This document shows positions 1 through 8,729 of a DNA stretch of 64,000 nt, one piece after another. The translations under genes and the position numbers were made by a program. The stretch spans positions 1,019,001 through 1,083,000 of the forward strand of contig NZ_CP139418.1 of assembly GCF_034137685.1 (NCBI RefSeq), read 5' to 3'. The notes below the pieces were generated by a model that saw only the letters and a program-made list of their open reading frames with translations, was not told where the DNA came from and made no database searches. The DNA comes from Streptococcus sp. S1 (lineage in GTDB: Bacteria; Bacillota; Bacilli; Lactobacillales; Streptococcaceae). How positions within the stretch are numbered: the stretch's first letter is position 1; every line of letters begins with the position of its first letter.

Positions 1-1041
1 TCCAAAGCCATTTTTTGTCACATAGCCACAGTCTTCGATACGGACACCGACTTTACCTGGGATATAGATTCCTGGTTCGACTGAGAAGCACATTCCTTCT
101 TCGATAACCATGTCATTTCCTTCCATAATAGAAGGGAATTCATGCACATCCATTCCGATCCCGTGTCCGAGGCGGTGGTTGAAGTATTCACCATAGCCAG
201 CTTTTTCGATGACGCTGCGTGCAGCACGATCGACGTCGTGAGCTGTTACACCTGGTTTGATCATGTCAATGGCTGCTTGTTGAGCTTCTAAAGTCAAGTG
301 GTAGATTTCTTTTTTGAAATCATCTGGTTTCCCAACCGCAACAGTACGAGTCATATCTGACGCATAACCATTGACCATACAGCCAAGGTCAAAGAGCAAG
401 AGAGCATCATTTTCGACTTTGTTGCTTCCTGGAATTCCGTGTGGGTTAGCTGCATTATTTCCAGTCAAGACCATGGTTTCAAAGCTCATTTCATAACCCA
501 ATCGTTTGATACCAAAGTCGATTTCTGCTACGATATCAGTTTCTGTTTTATCCAGTGAGATGGCGTCGAATCCCATATTGACAGCCTTATCTGCATATTG
601 ACCAGCCACCAACATTTTTTGGATCTCATCAGCAGATTTGATCAAGCGCATCCGGTTAATCCGTGGTGTCAAGTTGGTAAATGTTGCTTTTTCAAAGACA
701 GTACGCAAGCCATTGTATTTGGTAAGGATCAAGTTATCATATTCAAGTGCAACGGTTTTAGCATCTGGTTTTGCGATAGCCCCTTTAATCTTTTCCCATG
801 GATTTTCAGAATCCACATAGCCAACCACTTGGAAATCGACAACTGCAGTCGCCCGTTCCACTTCAAGTGCAGGAACGAAGAGAAGTGGTTCATGGTCAGT
901 GTAAACGAACAAGAAGAGTTGACGTTCGTGGGGATCACTGTAAAATCCAGTCAAGTAATTGATGGTGACAGGATCGGATACAACAGCGACATCTGTTTTT
1001 TCAGTTTCAAGAAAATCGACGATTTGATCTAATTTAGACAT
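1..1041 (-). CDS. pepQ: Xaa-Pro dipeptidase PepQ (C-terminal end cut by window)
   Basis: Cytosolic M24 metallopeptidase that cleaves dipeptides with C-terminal proline, part of peptide nitrogen use. The reading frame opens with ATG at 1041 (MSKLDQIVDFLE) behind an AAGAAGG ribosome site and stays open for 347 codons to the window edge, so only the last few residues are missing. The five metal ligands of the pita-bread fold are visible: D218 (LLFDLGC), D229 (SDMTRT), H293 (LGHGIG), E322 (SVEPGIY) and E336 (RIEDCG). It diverges from ccpA, an arrangement known in lactic acid bacteria, and shares the intergenic cre-like site. The family and function call is secure; the 3' end cannot be seen. Confidence 0.95.
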   Translation of the reverse strand, partial: MSKLDQIVDFLETEKTDVAVVSDPVTINYLTGFYSDPHERQLFLFVYTDHEPLLFVPALEVERATAVVDFQVVGYVDSENPWEKIKGAIAKPDAKTVALEYDNLILTKYNGLRTVFEKATFTNLTPRINRMRLIKSADEIQKMLVAGQYADKAVNMGFDAISLDKTETDIVAEIDFGIKRLGYEMSFETMVLTGNNAANPHGIPGSNKVENDALLLFDLGCMVNGYASDMTRTVAVGKPDDFKKEIYHLTLEAQQAAIDMIKPGVTAHDVDRAARSVIEKAGYGEYFNHRLGHGIGMDVHEFPSIMEGNDMVIEEGMCFSVEPGIYIPGKVGVRIEDCGYVTKNGFG

Positions 1042-1121
1042 AATGCTACCTTCTTTCTATGGATCTATTTTGTCAAATTTTCCCCAAAAAAGCAAGAGTT
1101 TACAAAATTTTACCAAAATAC

Positions 1122-1150
1122 TTGAAAGTGTTTACAATCCATGATAAAAT
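1122..1150 (+). promoter_or_regulatory. ccpA promoter
   Basis: TTGAAA (1122-1127), a 17-bp spacer and TAAAAT (1145-1150) form a sigma-A type promoter. Transcription should start near 1157, leaving a leader of about 45 nt with a GAAAGGA ribosome site at 1189-1195. Confidence 0.65.
1123..1136 (+). promoter_or_regulatory. cre-like site overlapping the ccpA -35
   Basis: TGAAAGTGTTTACA matches the catabolite-responsive element consensus TGWAANCGNTNWCA at all fixed positions except one (T for C at position 7). It overlaps the predicted ccpA -35 (TTGAAA, 1122-1127), so binding of CcpA would be expected to occlude that promoter and repress its own gene. It also lies upstream of the divergent pepQ. 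The site is read from sequence; its use is inference. Confidence 0.6.
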
Positions 1151-1201
1151 AGGATTAATTAGAGAGTGAAAACGAAATTTTCAATAATGAAAGGAAATCT
1201 T

Positions 1202-2206
1202 ATGAATACAGACGATACAGTAACGATTTATGATGTCGCCCGTGAAGCAGGGGTTTCAATGGCAACCGTTAGTCGTGTAGTGAATGGAAATAAGAACGTT
1301 AAAGAAAATACACGTAAAAAAGTATTAGAAGTGATCGAACGCTTGGATTACCGTCCAAATGCTGTTGCGCGTGGTCTTGCCAGCAAGAAAACCACAACAG
1401 TCGGTGTTGTTATTCCAAACATCACGAACAGCTATTTCTCTACATTGGCTAAGGGGATCGATGACATTGCTGAAATGTACAAGTACAATATTGTTCTTGC
1501 AAATAGCGATGAAGACGATGACAAAGAAGTTTCAGTGGTAAACAACCTTTTTTCAAAACAAGTGGATGGCATCATTTTCATGGGCTATCATTTGACAGAA
1601 AAGATTCGCTCAGAATTTTCACGCTCTCGTACGCCGGTTGTCCTTGCTGGGACAGTGGATGTTGAACACCAATTACCAAGTGTCAATATTGACTACAAGC
1701 AAGCAACCGTTGATGCTGTTACACAGTTGGCAAAACACAACAAGAAAATTGCTTTTGTAAGCGGCCCATTGGTGGATGATATTAATGGAAAAATTCGTTT
1801 GACAGGCTACAAAGAAGCTTTGAAAGCGAAAAAATTGAGCTATAGCGAAGGACTTGTGTTTGAATCCAAGTACCGTTACGATGAAGGATATAACTTGGCA
1901 GAACGCATCATTGCATCGAAAGCAACAGCTGCCTTTGTAACAGGTGATGAATTGGCTGCAGGTCTCTTGAACGGTTTGTCTGATAAAGGGATCAAGGTAC
2001 CAGAAGACTTTGAAATTATCACCAGCGATGATTCACAAGTAACTCGTTACACGCGTCCAAATCTATCAACGATTGGCCAACCTTTGTATGACCTTGGTGC
2101 AATCAGTATGCGTATGTTGACCAAGATCATGCACAAAGAAGAGTTGGAAGAACGCGAGGTACTGTTGTCTCATACGATCAACCAACGTGGAACGACCAAA
2201 AAATAA
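1202..2206 (+). CDS. ccpA: Catabolite control protein A
   Basis: LacI/GalR-family regulator that binds cre sites together with Ser46-phosphorylated HPr and controls carbon catabolite repression and activation. The 334-residue protein starts MNTDDTVTIYDVAREAGVSM, with the LacI helix-turn-helix in residues about 7-27 (VARGLASKKT marks the hinge end), followed by the periplasmic-binding-protein-like core. I chose ATG 1202 because GAAAGGA lies 6 nt upstream and the longer reading from 1166 adds 12 residues absent from the family. The partner kinase gene hprK is at 27931 in the same window. A cre-like site on its own -35 suggests autoregulation. Confidence 0.97.
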   Translation: MNTDDTVTIYDVAREAGVSMATVSRVVNGNKNVKENTRKKVLEVIERLDYRPNAVARGLASKKTTTVGVVIPNITNSYFSTLAKGIDDIAEMYKYNIVLANSDEDDDKEVSVVNNLFSKQVDGIIFMGYHLTEKIRSEFSRSRTPVVLAGTVDVEHQLPSVNIDYKQATVDAVTQLAKHNKKIAFVSGPLVDDINGKIRLTGYKEALKAKKLSYSEGLVFESKYRYDEGYNLAERIIASKATAAFVTGDELAAGLLNGLSDKGIKVPEDFEIITSDDSQVTRYTRPNLSTIGQPLYDLGAISMRMLTKIMHKEELEEREVLLSHTINQRGTTKK

Positions 2207-2256
2207 GGATTAGTAGAATAGAGTCTCGACTTGGGAAGACGTGTCTACTAGTCTGA

Positions 2257-2290
2257 GAGGTTAGAACAGAACTGTTCTAGCCTCTTTTTT
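2257..2290 (+). terminator. Rho-independent terminator after ccpA
   Basis: A 13-bp stem (GAGGTTAGAACAG with CTGTTCTAGCCTC, one G-U pair) is followed by six T. The stem resembles hairpin three of the repeat-like element at 36663-36693. Confidence 0.85.
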
Positions 2291-2311
2291 ATACTGCAAA
2301 CAGGTAGAGAC

Positions 2312-2340
2312 TTGCTGGGCACTCTTTATTTCGGTATAAT
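2312..2340 (+). promoter_or_regulatory. cpoA promoter, predicted leaderless start
   Basis: TTGCTG (2312-2317), a 17-bp spacer and TATAAT (2335-2340). The ATG of the next gene begins 8 nt after the -10 ends, just where transcription should begin. The AGAAGG at 2341-2346 is only one base from the ATG, too close for normal Shine-Dalgarno use. Confidence 0.7.
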
Positions 2341-2347
2341 AGAAGGT

Positions 2348-3346
2348 ATGAAAGTTTTACTGTATTTAGAAGGAAAATCCGTCTTACAAAAATCAGGAAT
2401 TGGTCGAGCCTTGCAGCATCAAATGCATGCACTTGATTTGGCTGGTATTCCGTATACGACAGATATTTTAGGAGATTATGATGTGGTGCATATCAATACC
2501 TATGGCCCACGGAGTTTCCTTTTGCTCCATGCAGCAAAGCGTCGTGGAAAGAAAGTCATCATGCATGGCCATTCAACCCGTGAGGATTTTGAAAATTCCT
2601 TTATCGGGTCTAACTTTTTTGCGCCCTTGTTTGGGAAGTATTTGGCTCACATGTACCAAAAGGCAGACTATGTGATCACACCATCTGAGTATTCCAAACA
2701 CCTGATTCAGTCTTATGGGGTGACCACACCGATTATTGCGGTCTCCAATGGGATTGATTTGGAAAAATATGAGAAGGATCCGAAAAGAGAAGAAGTCTTT
2801 CGCAAGCATTTTAATATCCAAGAAGGCCAAAAGGTTGTTATCTGTGCCGGGCTTTATTTTAAACGTAAAGGGATCGAAGACTTTGTAGAAGTAGCCCGTC
2901 GCATGCCGGATGTGCGCTTTATTTGGCTAGGTTCTATCAACAAATGGATCATTCCGCGTAAGATTCGTCGTATCGTGGAAAAGGATCATCCTAGTAATGT
3001 GGAATTCCCTGGCTACTTCAAGGGAGCGGTCTTCCAAGGGGCCATGACGGGTTCAGATGCTTTCTTTTTCCCTTCTTATGAAGAAACAGAAGGTATCGTT
3101 GTTTTGGAAGCCTTGGCCAGTCATCAGCACACGGTCTTGAGGGATATTCCAGTATACAATGGCTGGATCGACGAGATGTCATCTGAATTGTGCCACAATG
3201 TAGACGAATTTGTGGATTCCTTGAATAAGGTCTTGAACGGACAAGTAGACAAGCGAGAGGCGGGCTACAAGGTCGCTGAAAGTCGTTCGATCGACTTAGT
3301 GGCACATCAATTGGTCGAAGCCTATCAAACAGTTTTGGAGATGTAA
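2348..3346 (+). CDS. cpoA: Glycolipid glycosyltransferase, CpoA-type (second sugar of diglycosyl-diacylglycerol)
   Basis: GT4-family retaining glycosyltransferase of 332 residues. It matches the pneumococcal CpoA type, which adds galactose to glucosyl-diacylglycerol to make the membrane glycolipid that also anchors lipoteichoic acid. Visible features are the GT-B fold pattern, PSEYSKHLI and SNGIDLEKY in the linker, and the C-terminal EX7E-type motif ETEGIVVLEALA. The next gene starts one base after its stop and encodes the enzyme for the first sugar, the same order as in pneumococcus. ATG 2348 is chosen because MKVLLYLEGKS is the usual start and the promoter lies inside the upstream extension. 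The sugar specificity is inferred from context. Confidence 0.85.
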   Translation: MKVLLYLEGKSVLQKSGIGRALQHQMHALDLAGIPYTTDILGDYDVVHINTYGPRSFLLLHAAKRRGKKVIMHGHSTREDFENSFIGSNFFAPLFGKYLAHMYQKADYVITPSEYSKHLIQSYGVTTPIIAVSNGIDLEKYEKDPKREEVFRKHFNIQEGQKVVICAGLYFKRKGIEDFVEVARRMPDVRFIWLGSINKWIIPRKIRRIVEKDHPSNVEFPGYFKGAVFQGAMTGSDAFFFPSYEETEGIVVLEALASHQHTVLRDIPVYNGWIDEMSSELCHNVDEFVDSLNKVLNGQVDKREAGYKVAESRSIDLVAHQLVEAYQTVLEM

Positions 3347-3347
3347 G

Positions 3348-4670
3348 ATGCGTGTAGGGTTATTTACAGATACCTATTTCCCGCAAGTTTCGGGAGTGGC
3401 GACCAGTATTCGGACGCTCAAAACAGAATTAGAAAAATTGGGTCACACGGTCTTTATCTTTACGACAACGGATAAAGATGTCAACCGCTATGAAGATTGG
3501 CAGATTATTCGAATTCCAAGTGTGCCTTTCTTCGCCTTTAAGGACCGTCGGGTCGCTTATCGTGGCTTCTCAAAGGCGCTTGCCATTGCCAAGCAATACC
3601 AGCTGGATATTATCCATACCCAGACTGAGTTTTCACTGGGACTTTTAGGAGTATGGATTGGACGTGAGTTGAGGATTCCTGTCATTCATACCTACCATAC
3701 CCAGTATGAGGATTATGTCCGCTATATTGCGAGAGGCATGGTCATTCGCCCAAGTATGGTCAAATACATTGTGAGAAGCTATATGAATGATTTGGACGGA
3801 GTGATCTGTCCAAGCGAGATCGTCTATGACTTGCTCCAAAAGTACAAGGTTAAGGCAGAAAAACGCATTATTCCGACAGGGATTGATTTGGCCAAGTTTG
3901 ACCGACCGGAAATTACTCCGACAGAGACAGCAGCTCTTCGTGAAAAATATGAAGTAGCAGAAGATGAAACGCTTCTATTGAGCCTTTCGCGGGTTTCTTA
4001 TGAAAAGAATATTCAGGCTGTTATTGCGGCCCTTCCAGACGTCTTAAAGGTCAATCAAAAAGTTAAGTTGATTGTCGCTGGAGATGGTCCTTATTTGGAT
4101 GATTTGAAAAAACAGGCAGCGAAACTGGGGATTTCAGATGCGGTTGTCTTTACAGGGATGATCCCACCCAATGAAACAGCTCTCTACTATAAGGCGGCTG
4201 ACTTCTTTATTTCAGCTTCAACGAGTGAGACGCAAGGTTTGACCTATTTAGAGAGTATTGCTAGTGGTACCCCGATTATTGCTCATGGCAATCCTTATCT
4301 CGAACATGTGATTGATGACCCTATGTTTGGAAAGCTCTTTTATGAGGAGAGCGATCTGGCCCAAGCAATTCTTGAAGCGATTGACGAGATGCCTGCAATT
4401 GATGAAACCAAGTGGGCGGAAAAGATCGATGATATTTCTGCAGCAACCTTTGGCCGTCGGGTCTACGAATTTTACCTGGATAAAATCATCTCTAAAGACT
4501 TCTCAAATGATTTGAATCCTGAACAAAGTCGGGTCAAGCGGATGTCTAAGACCATTGTGAAAATACCGACCAAGGTGATTGCTCTTCCGGTCAATGGATC
4601 TGTGAAAATGATGAAGGCTTCGGTCAAACAAGTGAAGAAAATCCGTAAAATCACACATTTCTTTGATTGA
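3348..4670 (+). CDS. 1,2-diacylglycerol 3-alpha-glucosyltransferase (monoglucosyl-DAG synthase)
   Basis: GT4 glycosyltransferase of 440 residues, the length of the pneumococcal enzyme Spr0982 that makes alpha-monoglucosyl-diacylglycerol from UDP-glucose at the inner membrane face. It opens MRVGLFTDTYFPQVSGVATS, typical of this family; PTGIDLAKF and the C-terminal SETQGLTYLESIASGTP nucleotide-sugar motif are present. The last 60 residues are rich in K, R and hydrophobic residues (VKMMKASVKQVKKIRKI), consistent with an amphipathic membrane-binding tail. It is co-transcribed with cpoA (one base apart) and provides CpoA's substrate. Confidence 0.88.
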   Translation: MRVGLFTDTYFPQVSGVATSIRTLKTELEKLGHTVFIFTTTDKDVNRYEDWQIIRIPSVPFFAFKDRRVAYRGFSKALAIAKQYQLDIIHTQTEFSLGLLGVWIGRELRIPVIHTYHTQYEDYVRYIARGMVIRPSMVKYIVRSYMNDLDGVICPSEIVYDLLQKYKVKAEKRIIPTGIDLAKFDRPEITPTETAALREKYEVAEDETLLLSLSRVSYEKNIQAVIAALPDVLKVNQKVKLIVAGDGPYLDDLKKQAAKLGISDAVVFTGMIPPNETALYYKAADFFISASTSETQGLTYLESIASGTPIIAHGNPYLEHVIDDPMFGKLFYEESDLAQAILEAIDEMPAIDETKWAEKIDDISAATFGRRVYEFYLDKIISKDFSNDLNPEQSRVKRMSKTIVKIPTKVIALPVNGSVKMMKASVKQVKKIRKITHFFD

Positions 4671-4685
4671 AAATGAAACTTTTTC

Positions 4686-4713
4686 TTGCAAAATTTTTCA
4701 ATCGTGCTATAAT
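4686..4713 (+). promoter_or_regulatory. thrS leader promoter
   Basis: TTGCAA (4686-4691), a 16-bp spacer and extended -10 TGCTATAAT ending at 4713. This drives the T-box leader. Confidence 0.75.
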
Positions 4714-4719
4714 AACTGA

Positions 4720-4927
4720 CAGAGACATATCAAATCTAGGAAATCTGATAGAGAGCGCGTGGGGCTGGAAATCGCGTAGAGGATAGGTTTGGGACTACTC
4801 GTGATTCTTTTATGCAAACATAAAACGGTGGCTACGTTAGAGCCAATCAGAGGTGTCCCTCTTTTTTGAGGAACATAAATGAAGGTGGAACCACGTTGCG
4901 ACGTCCTTTCGAGGAGGTCGCTTTTTT
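4720..4927 (+). promoter_or_regulatory. T-box leader (tRNA-Thr responsive)
   Basis: Leader RNA that senses uncharged tRNA by pairing with its anticodon and acceptor end, then switches a terminator to an antiterminator. The conserved T-box GGTGGAACCACG is at 4884-4895. It is followed by the terminator stem GCGAC/GTCGC with an inner CCT/AGG pairing (4898-4921) and six T. The stem I region spans about 4745-4800 and includes two adjacent threonine codons ACT ACT (4794-4799); which one is the specifier I cannot fix by eye. The bulge UGGA predicts a U discriminator base in the cognate tRNA. The gene downstream is thrS, which agrees. Confidence 0.93.
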
Positions 4928-4966
4928 GATTTTTTAATGAGGAAATCAAAAGGAGTGACGATTCCA

Positions 4967-5002
4967 ATGTTCAAAGACACCTCCCACCCATTTAGCTACT
5001 AA
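4967..5002 (+). CDS. Possible 11-codon leader peptide between T-box and thrS
   Basis: ATG at 4967 opens MFKDTSHPFSY followed by TAA. AAAAGGAG sits 12 nt upstream of the ATG, a good ribosome site for so short a frame. It lies after the T-box terminator and 21 nt before the thrS ATG, and it contains one threonine codon (ACC). It could be a translated upstream frame that tunes thrS expression, or chance. No family is known to me. Confidence 0.35.
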   Translation: MFKDTSHPFSY

Positions 5003-5023
5003 AAACTTTATAAGGAGAAAATC

Positions 5024-6967
5024 ATGATTAAGATTACTTTCCCAGATGGCGCTGTTCGTGAATTCGAATCTGGCGTTACTACTTTTGAAATTGCTCAATC
5101 TATCAGCAATTCTTTGGCTAAAAAAGCCCTTGCTGGTAAATTCAACGGCAAATTGATTGACACAACTCGTGCCATTACTGAAGATGGAAGCATTGAAATC
5201 GTGACACCTGATCACGAAGATGCTCTTCCAATCTTGCGTCACTCAGCGGCACACTTGTTTGCACAAGCAGCTCGTCGCCTCTTCCCAGATATTTACTTGG
5301 GTGTTGGTCCAGCGATCGAAGATGGTTTCTACTACGATACAGATAACCAAGCGGGTCAAATCTCTAACGAAGACCTTCCTCGTATCGAAGAAGAAATGAA
5401 GAAAATCGTGAAGGAAAACTTCCCATCAATCCGTGAAGAAGTGACTAAAGACCAAGCGCGTGAAATCTTCAAAAATGATCCATACAAATTGGAATTGATT
5501 GAAGAACACTCAGATGACGAAGGTGGTTTGACCATCTATCGTCAAGGTGAATACGTTGACCTTTGCCGTGGGCCACACGTCCCATCAACTGGTCGCATCC
5601 AAATCTTCCACCTTCTCAATGTAGCAGGTGCTTACTGGCGTGGAAATAGCGACAACGCGATGATGCAACGGATCTATGGTACTGCTTGGTTTGACAAGAA
5701 AGACTTGAAGAACTATCTCCAAATGCGTGAAGAAGCTAAAGAACGTGACCACCGTAAGCTTGGTAAAGAATTGGATCTCTTCATGATTTCTCAAGAAGTT
5801 GGTCAAGGTCTTCCATTCTGGTTGCCAAATGGTGCGACCATCCGTCGTGAGTTGGAACGCTACATCGTTGATAAAGAAGTAGCAGCAGGCTACCAACACG
5901 TCTACACTCCACCAATTGCTTCTGTAGAACTTTATAAAACTTCAGGTCACTGGGATCACTACCGCGAAGACATGTTCCCACCAATGGATATGGGGGATGG
6001 AGAAGAGTTTGTTCTTCGTCCAATGAACTGCCCTCACCACATTGAAGTCTACAAACACCATGTGCACTCTTACCGTGAATTGCCAATCCGTATCGCTGAA
6101 ATCGGTATGATGCACCGTTATGAAAAATCTGGTGCTTTGACTGGTCTTCAACGTGTCCGTGAAATGTCTCTGAATGATGGTCATACCTTTGTAGCTCCAG
6201 AACAAATCGAGGAAGAATTCAAGAAGATCCTTCAATTGATCATCGATGTGTATGAAGACTTTAACTTGACAGATTACCGTTTCCGCTTGTCTTACCGTGA
6301 TCCTGAAGACAAACACAAATACTTTGACAACGATGAAATGTGGGAAAATGCTCAACGCATGTTGAAAGCCGCTGTTGATGATATGGGTGTTGAGTACTAT
6401 GAAGCTGAAGGGGAAGCAGCCTTCTACGGACCAAAATTGGATATCCAAGTGAAAACAGCTCTTGGTAAAGAAGAAACCCTTTCTACCATCCAATTGGACT
6501 TCTTGCTTCCAGAACGCTTTGATCTTCATTACATTGGAGCAGATGGAGAAGAACACCGTCCAGTTATGATCCACCGTGGGGTTATCTCAACGATGGAACG
6601 CTTTACTGCGATCTTGATTGAAAACTACAAGGGAGCTTTCCCAACCTGGCTTGCTCCTCACCAAGTAACCCTTATCCCAGTATCGAACGAAAAACACGTG
6701 GACTATGCTTGGGAAGTGGCTAAGAAACTTCGTGACCGTGGTGTTCGTGCAGATGTGGATGAACGCAATGAAAAAATGCAGTTCAAGATCCGTGCTTCAC
6801 AAACTCAAAAAATTCCTTACCAATTGATTGTTGGTGACAAGGAAATGGAAGACAAGGCTGTAAACGTACGTCGTTATGGTCAAAAAGAAACAGAAACCAT
6901 GTCAGTGGATGCATTTGTAGAATTGATTCTTGCAGATATTGCAAATAAATCCCGTGTTGAGAAATAA
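5024..6967 (+). CDS. thrS: Threonyl-tRNA synthetase
   Basis: Class II aminoacyl-tRNA synthetase of 647 residues, the usual length. The order is an N-terminal TGS domain ([20 protein letters not shown]), an editing domain with [10 protein letters not shown], the catalytic core with the zinc-site motif MNCPHH, motif 2 [15 protein letters not shown] and motif 3 region [14 protein letters not shown], then an anticodon-binding domain ([14 protein letters not shown]). AAGGAG lies just before ATG 5024. Expression should be controlled by the T-box leader. The last residues, [13 protein letters not shown], recur in altered form at 8513-8572. Confidence 0.98.
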   Translation: MIKITFPDGAVREFESGVTTFEIAQSISNSLAKKALAGKFNGKLIDTTRAITEDGSIEIVTPDHEDALPILRHSAAHLFAQAARRLFPDIYLGVGPAIEDGFYYDTDNQAGQISNEDLPRIEEEMKKIVKENFPSIREEVTKDQAREIFKNDPYKLELIEEHSDDEGGLTIYRQGEYVDLCRGPHVPSTGRIQIFHLLNVAGAYWRGNSDNAMMQRIYGTAWFDKKDLKNYLQMREEAKERDHRKLGKELDLFMISQEVGQGLPFWLPNGATIRRELERYIVDKEVAAGYQHVYTPPIASVELYKTSGHWDHYREDMFPPMDMGDGEEFVLRPMNCPHHIEVYKHHVHSYRELPIRIAEIGMMHRYEKSGALTGLQRVREMSLNDGHTFVAPEQIEEEFKKILQLIIDVYEDFNLTDYRFRLSYRDPEDKHKYFDNDEMWENAQRMLKAAVDDMGVEYYEAEGEAAFYGPKLDIQVKTALGKEETLSTIQLDFLLPERFDLHYIGADGEEHRPVMIHRGVISTMERFTAILIENYKGAFPTWLAPHQVTLIPVSNEKHVDYAWEVAKKLRDRGVRADVDERNEKMQFKIRASQTQKIPYQLIVGDKEMEDKAVNVRRYGQKETETMSVDAFVELILADIANKSRVEK

Positions 6968-7000
6968 ACCATTTAACCTAGAACAAAATCTCAGCCACCT

Positions 7001-7034
7001 AAAAAGCAACAACTGAAATAGTTGTTGCTTTTTT
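7001..7034 (+). terminator. Terminator after thrS
   Basis: Perfect 14-bp stem AAAAAGCAACAACT with AGTTGTTGCTTTTT, five-base loop, continuing T run. Confidence 0.9.
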
Positions 7035-7178
7035 ACATTTTGATTAAGCTGAGCTAGTAGTGATCTGTCAAACCACCACAAATAGTATCCTCATCAACAA
7101 TTCTTTCTATCCACTAACTTTTGGATATAGGATATCCTCCCAAGATTTGCTTCCTCGAGTTAGATAAGGTCAATATCC

Positions 7179-8228
7179 TCAATCCTTGTCTGCTTCATTT
7201 TCTTTTACGAGATCTTTTTGAGAATCTTTTTCAGAGAGTTTTTGATCGATATACTTGTTAATGGTTTCATAAAATTCCTTGGTCATCTCACTATCTAATT
7301 TTGTCGAATTATGGACTTGATTGACTTTCAATTGAACAGATTGAATACCGTAAGAGGCTTGCTTTTGGCGAATTGTTTCTAATTCTTCTTCTGAAATCGG
7401 ATCTCCAACAACTGTCAAGACTAATTCATTGCTACTTGACTTGTAGACTTGATTAATGATCGTATGATTAGAGAACTCTTTGCCTACAAACTGTTTAATC
7501 CCTTCTTTTCGTGCTTGATCTATCGTCAGAGTGACTGCTGAATAGCTGGCCGGAAGAATCAATAATACAATCAAGGATATCAACCCAATTCTCATTTTAA
7601 TGTTTAGCTCTTTAAATGAACTTAAGGGAGATTTTCTCATCAAAATTCTTGTTCCAACAATGTTGGTTAGCATGATAAAGACACAGTTGATCAAGAAAAG
7701 ATAGAGAGCTCCAAATAAAAATCGTACATTTCCATTAGCTAAACCATAGCCTGCAGTACAGATAGGTGGCATCAGAGCTGTTGCAATGGCTACTCCTGGC
7801 ACGATATTGTTTGCTTCTTTTTTCCTTGAACCAATGACACCTGCTATCCCACCAGCAAAAGCAATGAGAACATCCCAAATGGTTGGAGAGGTTCGTGCAA
7901 TCAGCTCGCTACTTGCATAAGATAAGGGAGAAATCCAGAAATACAGAGTCGAGACAAGCAAGCTGACCAATACTTGAGTAAATAAAACCTTTAGAGATTG
8001 CTTGATTAAACGCGTATCAAAAATAGCTAAACCGAATCCCAGTCCAACAATCGGGGTCATAAGAGGAGAAATCAGCATGGCTCCAATAATGACAGCTGTT
8101 GAATTCATATTTAGTCCGATAGAGGCAATAAAAATCGCACACATCAAAATCACTGTATCTCTTAATCGAACATGAAGGTCATCATATAATTTCTCACGGT
8201 ATTCACGTGTTGAATAGTTTCCGGTCAT
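7179..8228 (-). CDS. DUF389 family membrane protein
   Basis: Integral membrane protein of 349 residues with the DUF389 signature: helices with AVIIGAMLISPLMTPIVGLG (about residues 46-65), FAGGIAGVIGSRK and PGVAIATALMPPICTAGYG. Roughly five to six hydrophobic segments fill residues 25-245. A charged C-terminal tail (about residues 250-349) ends in KDLVKENEADKD. The biochemical role of the family is unknown. AAAGGAG precedes ATG 8228. It is transcribed against both neighbours and lies between intact thrS and a second thrS 3' fragment, which suggests it was acquired through recombination at thrS. Confidence 0.88.
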   Translation of the reverse strand: MTGNYSTREYREKLYDDLHVRLRDTVILMCAIFIASIGLNMNSTAVIIGAMLISPLMTPIVGLGFGLAIFDTRLIKQSLKVLFTQVLVSLLVSTLYFWISPLSYASSELIARTSPTIWDVLIAFAGGIAGVIGSRKKEANNIVPGVAIATALMPPICTAGYGLANGNVRFLFGALYLFLINCVFIMLTNIVGTRILMRKSPLSSFKELNIKMRIGLISLIVLLILPASYSAVTLTIDQARKEGIKQFVGKEFSNHTIINQVYKSSSNELVLTVVGDPISEEELETIRQKQASYGIQSVQLKVNQVHNSTKLDSEMTKEFYETINKYIDQKLSEKDSQKDLVKENEADKD

Positions 8229-8370
8229 TGGTTGCTCCTTTTATTTCATATAATCTTGTTTCTGCATAGACGATGGTAGAGAGACCTCTGTCTAAACTGA
8301 CATATTTTTAATTCTCACCTGTCATTCTTTTGAACATAATTTTTTAAATATCCATCAGTCTATCCTTGAT

Positions 8371-8378
8371 ATTATATC
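8371..8378 (-). promoter_or_regulatory. Promoter of the DUF389 gene
   Basis: On the minus strand TGATATAAT forms an extended -10 ending at 8371. It sits in the short palindrome TTGATATAATATCAA, and predicts a leader of about 135 nt before ATG 8228. Confidence 0.5.
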
Positions 8379-8512
8379 AAAAAGTTTACAGTCTTTCTCT
8401 GAAGAACTCAATCAATTTAAAAGATAGTGAAGGCAGAAATTTTTGTATCCTTATCCGAAGAAGAAAAACGATATCTCCTCTGAAAGTAGATACCGTTTTA
8501 ATGTTTAAACAT

Positions 8513-8572
8513 GATGAGTATGTAGCAGCAATCCTAGCTGATATCTCCAACAAATCACGTGTTGAGAAATAA
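8513..8572 (+). pseudogene. Remnant of a divergent thrS 3' end
   Basis: These 60 bases translate to DEYVAAILADISNKSRVEK plus stop, matching the last 19 residues of the intact ThrS ([19 protein letters not shown]) at 14 positions. By direct count 45 of 60 nucleotides agree. The remnant is followed by its own terminator (8582-8615). No start signal or upstream thrS coding sequence remains. The divergence is too great for a recent duplication, so it is more likely the tail of a different thrS allele left after homologous replacement that brought in the DUF389 gene. Confidence 0.82.
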
Positions 8573-8581
8573 TGAAAAAAT

Positions 8582-8615
8582 AAAAAGATTGAGATGTAAT
8601 GATCTCAGTCTTTTT
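8582..8615 (+). terminator. Terminator after the thrS remnant
   Basis: Stem AAAAAGATTGAGAT with ATCTCAGTCTTTTT (one G-U pair), then a T run. It is probably the original thrS terminator of the resident allele. Confidence 0.85.
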
Positions 8616-8672
8616 GCTTTTTCTTCCTGGAAAGTCCAGCAATTGAGACTCCACATTTCTTCATAAGTTTGA

Positions 8673-8678
8673 TATAAT
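8673..8678 (+). promoter_or_regulatory. vicRKX promoter -10
   Basis: TATAAT at 8673-8678 with a weak -35 (TCCACA, 8650-8655, 17-bp spacer). It gives a leader of about 45 nt. The ribosome site before vicR is poor (AGGTATGTAAG). Confidence 0.55.
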
Positions 8679-8729
8679 AAGAAGATAGAGATTGATAAGG
8701 AAAAGTTGCATTAGAAACAGGTATGTAAG

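Noticed and set aside
2221..2256. A second copy of the multi-hairpin element before the ccpA terminator
   Set aside because: Only the terminal hairpin resembles that at 36663; the other hairpins are absent.
8366..8572. A 68-codon plus-strand ORF ending at the thrS-like tail
   Set aside because: Only its last 19 codons have homology; the upstream part is unlike any ThrS segment and lacks a ribosome site, so I treat it as a remnant, not a gene.
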